Position numbers and translations under genes: made by a program
Part shown: positions 61,374-64,000 of the stretch, one piece after another
Layout: the number at the start of each line of letters is the position of its first letter
Numbering within the stretch: position 1 is the stretch's first letter
Notes under the pieces: generated by a model
What the model saw: the letters and a program-made list of their open reading frames with translations, nothing else
The model's database searches: none
What the model was told of the DNA's origin: nothing
Assembly: GCF_000503775.1 (NCBI RefSeq)
Contig: NZ_KI629785.1
Location: 991,501-1,055,500 of the forward strand
Direction of reading: 5' to 3'
Length of the DNA stretch: 64,000 bases
Source of the DNA: Brevibacillus panacihumi W25
Lineage (GTDB): Bacteria > Bacillota > Bacilli > Brevibacillales > Brevibacillaceae

Positions 61374-62183
61374 TTATTGTGGATTCGGCTCCTGGGCAAA
61401 CAGCTCTTTCTTGGTGTCAGCATCAAGGAAGACGACCGTGGTATACGGAGGCAGCTCTGCCTTTGCCACAATTACGGGATAGGTAATGACTTGCGGATAC
61501 ATGCGATCCGGCTCTGGGGAAGTCTGCTTGACGTACACGATGAGCTGTTCCCAGGTCCATTGGGTAGCAGTCACCTTCAAGCCATAACCCGGATTCGGGG
61601 ATTCTCCCCGAGCAATCACGAATAAATCGCCTTGCTGATGAATGCCACGGGTTTTCTTGACCGATTCCACAAATTTCTGTTCTTCGGCACTCAGTTGCTC
61701 CGTATTCATCAGTGTCAGTCCGCCCTCTTTGAGCGTCGTAGTGATCTGAACTTGATGCTCCTGTTCGTTCCAAGCGATCTCATGACCGGCCTGTTCCACG
61801 ATCCATCGCAGCGGCAGGTAGATGTCCTGCCCTTGTACGATTGCTTGCTCCCCCTGCTCTTGCCATTCGCCGTTTACCGCGACTTTTCCGGTGTCCCATT
61901 GAAAGCCAAGCGAACGACTGTCCCCGATCTGCAGGGTGCCAGTTTTCCCGTCCAATACCCACTCGGCTTGCAAAATCCTGGCCGCGTCTTGAGCAGTGAT
62001 ATAGGTTTTTTCCTGTATAAGAATCGGTTCCTTCACGAGATGGGTCAACTGACCATTCACCATCAATGATGCAGGTGCTGGGGGGGAAGCGGTGATGTCT
62101 TGTGCGGAGGCTTCCGCTGAAAGAAAGGCGGAGAAACCGATTTGCAAGCCTAGGACAACCGCAACTACACTCTTGCCATACAT
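61374..62183 (-). CDS. Secreted protein with copper-amine-oxidase-like N-terminal and PrcB-like C-terminal domains
   Basis: A 269-residue exported protein. A signal peptide ends near AEASAQ (about residue 27). Residues 38-150 form a copper-amine-oxidase N-terminal-like (stalk) domain: MVNGQLTHLVKEPILIQEKTYI and DIYLPLRWIVEQAGHEIAWNE (partly quoted). The last 100 residues (GYGLKVT, VYVKQTSPEPDRMYPQVITYP) look like the PrcB C-terminal domain, known from protease-complex and Gram-positive surface proteins. AATGGAGG lies 8 nt before the ATG at 62183. Role unknown; wall-associated binding is likely. Confidence 0.86.
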   Translation of the reverse strand: MYGKSVVAVVLGLQIGFSAFLSAEASAQDITASPPAPASLMVNGQLTHLVKEPILIQEKTYITAQDAARILQAEWVLDGKTGTLQIGDSRSLGFQWDTGKVAVNGEWQEQGEQAIVQGQDIYLPLRWIVEQAGHEIAWNEQEHQVQITTTLKEGGLTLMNTEQLSAEEQKFVESVKKTRGIHQQGDLFVIARGESPNPGYGLKVTATQWTWEQLIVYVKQTSPEPDRMYPQVITYPVIVAKAELPPYTTVVFLDADTKKELFAQEPNPQ

Positions 62184-62311
62184 AACGCCAACCTCCATTC
62201 ATTCTGATCCTCTTTGCCAGTGCTATCCTGTAAGACTCGTGTCGGGATCGATTCGTTTCATATACTCTACCCTCATTTTACGCTGGTAAAACGTGACAGA
62301 AGTACCATCTT

Positions 62312-62572
62312 GGGTTGGTGGTTGTCGGGCTGCAGTGCTGGGAAGGAAAAAGGAGAAAATGCTCCAGGCGGGTTGGGATCTTCATTGGGGCAGTACTGGC
62401 CGGCTCCATTCCAAAAGGCGGAACCGCGGCCAAAAGCAGCCGACTTCGAAGAAGTGGTTCAGGGTTGGCCACTAAGGACGTGTTCCCCCTTTTTCCATTG
62501 CGCCTGGGTCAAGATCCCAAATGCCTTCGCTTTTTTCTCCTTTTTCCTCGACCAGCTTATTCAAGTCCCCGT
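62312..62572 (+). repeat. Dispersed structured repeat, copy 2
   Basis: Related to 28344-28568 over nearly its full length, with about 30 extra bases near the left end. Closing stem TTGGGATCTT / AAGATCCCAA (62373-62382 with 62511-62520) is perfect here. The extra bases supply a longer outer stem: GCTGG (62337-62341) with CCAGC (62552-62556), and AGGAAAAAGGAGAAAA (62344-62359) with its exact complement at 62533-62548. The inner hairpin ACTTC-GAA-GAAGT has the same stem as in copy 1 but a changed loop. No protein gene is evident inside. Confidence 0.85.
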
Positions 62573-62780
62573 TCCTACAATTGTGGGTTTCTCTTGGAGC
62601 AAAGAAAAAACATCATAATACTAGACAACCCAATAAAACATGTAATTTCATGTACATCATTAACGTGTAGCTTGCAAATAAAAAGCAATAGCATCAGGAA
62701 TTTACGATTAGTTACAGAGTACTTAATCTGGTACATAATTTTTCTCACATATTAACCTTTTTTAGTCGCTTTATGTCGGA
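62573..62780. other. AT-rich intergenic stretch
   Basis: About 200 bp with a sharp drop in GC compared with the region to the left. No gene, terminator or repeat recognised; it marks the transition to the recombinase remnant. Confidence 0.5.
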
Positions 62781-62804
62781 CTATTATGAATAGTTTGTTA
62801 TAAT
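62781..62804 (+). promoter_or_regulatory. Extended -10 promoter with palindrome, ahead of the recombinase remnant
   Basis: TGTTATAAT with TATAAT at 62799-62804; immediately upstream is the palindrome ACTATT-ATG-AATAGT (62780-62794 approx.), lying in the usual spacer. The palindrome may be a repressor site. Confidence 0.5.
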
Positions 62805-62856
62805 ATGTACAATACTAGTTAACTTTGATGAATGTATGAAGGTAAGGGGGAATTTC

Positions 62857-63782
62857 ATGACGAATTCTGTTGTTCATTTTGGTGGATTTTCTCATAATCC
62901 TGAAATCGATTCTTTCCGTTTTTTGTACAGACGTGGCCTTTCTACAAATAGATAATATCCGAGAATATCGTAAACATTCTGTAATCATGCTAAAGAACTC
63001 CATTACAAATCAATCAATCATACACCCTTTGACTGCATTTATCTTTTGGAAATGGAAACGGAAAGAATATAACACACAGCGGTTGCAAGCGATCCACCTT
63101 TGTCAGTTTTTAAACTACATTCTAATAGAGAAAAGAAACGTACTGCACTTCGTATAGCTCCACGAATTAGTCTCGGATTTATATGTCTATGTTTGGTGGA
63201 CTGCGTGCAGGAGAAGTTGCAAATATAAGAGTAATCGATATTACGCCCTATGGTGATTCACATGCCTCAGGGGGAATGAAAGTTTCTATAGTGACCCAGG
63301 ATTTAAGAAAAGACATTGGAGACAAGTCAGGCACGAGCCAAGTCAAACGGGAGAGAAAACAGTTCGTTTTTAACATCAAAGATGTGCTTCCTCTCCTTTA
63401 TAAAGAACATATGAAACGCTATTCATTATCCGATCGATCACAAAAATCCTCCATTTATGATCCCCTGTTTATAAATCGAGATGGGAAAGCGATGACCGGT
63501 AAGAGCATTCGCTATTACTCCAATAAGATCAAAGCCGAATTTATCAGGGAGCTTCTTGCTTCAGACAACCCCGACGATGTAATTACCGCCCTCAATCTGC
63601 AATCGACGAAATGGTCTTTCCACATCGGAAGAAGTATCTTTACAAATCTGACAGCAAAAACCGCCAAAAATCCATATGAAGTGGCACTCGCAAAAGGTGA
63701 CCTAAGCATTTATTCAGCCCTTACCTATATGTCAGATACACCTGAATGCCCTGTCCATTGCAGGCTCTACAGTCATTGTTAA
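62857..63782 (+). pseudogene. Decayed tyrosine recombinase/integrase
   Basis: AAGGGGG precedes the ATG at 62857, which opens a frame reading VVHFGGFSHNPEIDSFRFLYRRG before a stop near 62955. A second frame (to 63157) looks like the helical core-binding domain (HPLTAFIFWKWKRK, QAIHLCQFLNYILIE). A third (63183-63782) has the catalytic domain: GLRAGEVANI with the first Arg, FHIGRSIFTN (His-x-x-Arg) and IYSALTYM, where the Tyr nucleophile is expected. At least two frameshifts separate them, so the enzyme is dead unless the catalytic part is used alone. In another frame a 60-residue stretch (LNALSIAGSTVIVN to FVAQMTS, stop at 63942) continues past the end; it may be the true C-terminus or a separate fragment. 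Confidence 0.72.
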
Positions 63783-63942
63783 TTGCATCTCCAAGCAAAA
63801 AGTGGACTACTCTGCTATCACAAAAACTGTGAAAAGACTTCGAAAGATTGATTGGTCTACAAACGGAAACTTAATATTTGTTAAAGGGTTAAACAGTTCA
63901 AAAACACTCGCTTCTGACTTCGTTGCGCAAATGACATCTTAA

Positions 63943-64000
63943 TCATACACAGTAATTTAAGGTGTTTGTTTATGCTATCGATAAAAATTCTTTACACCTT
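63943..64000. other. Window end with partial inverted repeat
   Basis: AAGGTGT (63959-63965) and ACACCTT (63994-64000) are complementary across the last 42 bases. This could be a hairpin or the start of a longer structure cut by the window edge. Confidence 0.3.

Noticed and set aside
1-64000. CRISPR arrays, rRNA or tRNA genes
   Set aside because: No regularly spaced direct repeats of the right size, and no cloverleaf or rRNA-like stretches were noticed by eye; a dedicated scan could still find a tRNA I missed.

Overview
The window looks like chromosomal DNA of a Gram-positive, spore-forming-lineage bacterium close to Brevibacillus (Paenibacillaceae). The grounds are moderate GC, strong AGGAGG-type ribosome binding sites with frequent GTG/TTG starts, lipoproteins with lipoboxes, and Bacillales-type genes (SftA-like translocase, YqgQ, SipS-like signal peptidase, LCP protein, extended -10 promoters). 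This is judged by eye; no database was consulted. No rRNA, tRNA or CRISPR array was seen.

Layout. 1-5.3 kb: end of a histidine-utilisation operon (hutU-hutI), an orphan AraC-type response regulator and signal peptidase I. 5.4-6.6 kb: a diaminopropionate ammonia-lyase gene broken by a one-base frameshift. 6.7-27.7 kb: a large exopolysaccharide locus, nearly all on the minus strand. A Wzx/Wzy-type operon runs from wzz (26586) to a WecG/TagA glycosyltransferase (12176), with most genes overlapping or separated by a few bases. It makes UDP-glucose, UDP-glucuronate and probably UDP-xylose, and contains an asparagine-synthetase-like protein without its glutaminase cysteine beside a Tat-exported dimethylformamidase-like protein, suggesting amide chemistry on the polymer. 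A glycosyltransferase with a membrane-anchored GH9 enzyme, a GH39-like enzyme on the opposite strand and an LCP attachment protein flank it.

27.8-38.2 kb: housekeeping genes (SftA, inositol-phosphatase family, thioesterase, ilvD, NlpC/P60, trmB). 38.3-41 kb: a diguanylate cyclase gene with two slippage-type frameshifts, a small membrane protein, and an AT-rich 1-kb islet with perfect 20-bp terminal inverted repeats carrying one lipoprotein. 41-49.6 kb: an ABC exporter pair beside an ECF sigma/anti-sigma pair, an L,D-transpeptidase, peptide deformylase and MFS genes, and an AraC regulator. 49.7-62.2 kb: class A penicillin-binding protein, transketolase, Nudix hydrolase, YqgQ, MFS exporter, oligopeptide-binding lipoprotein, an ABC-F ATPase with a probable leader-peptide attenuator, and a secreted PrcB-domain protein. 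62.3-64 kb: an AT-rich region with a decayed tyrosine recombinase.

Most notable non-coding observations: a dispersed structured repeat of about 225-260 bp present twice (28344-28568 and 62312-62572) whose closing stem is kept by G-U pairing; the ABC-F attenuator; the TIR-bounded islet; and the double lesion in the cyclase gene.
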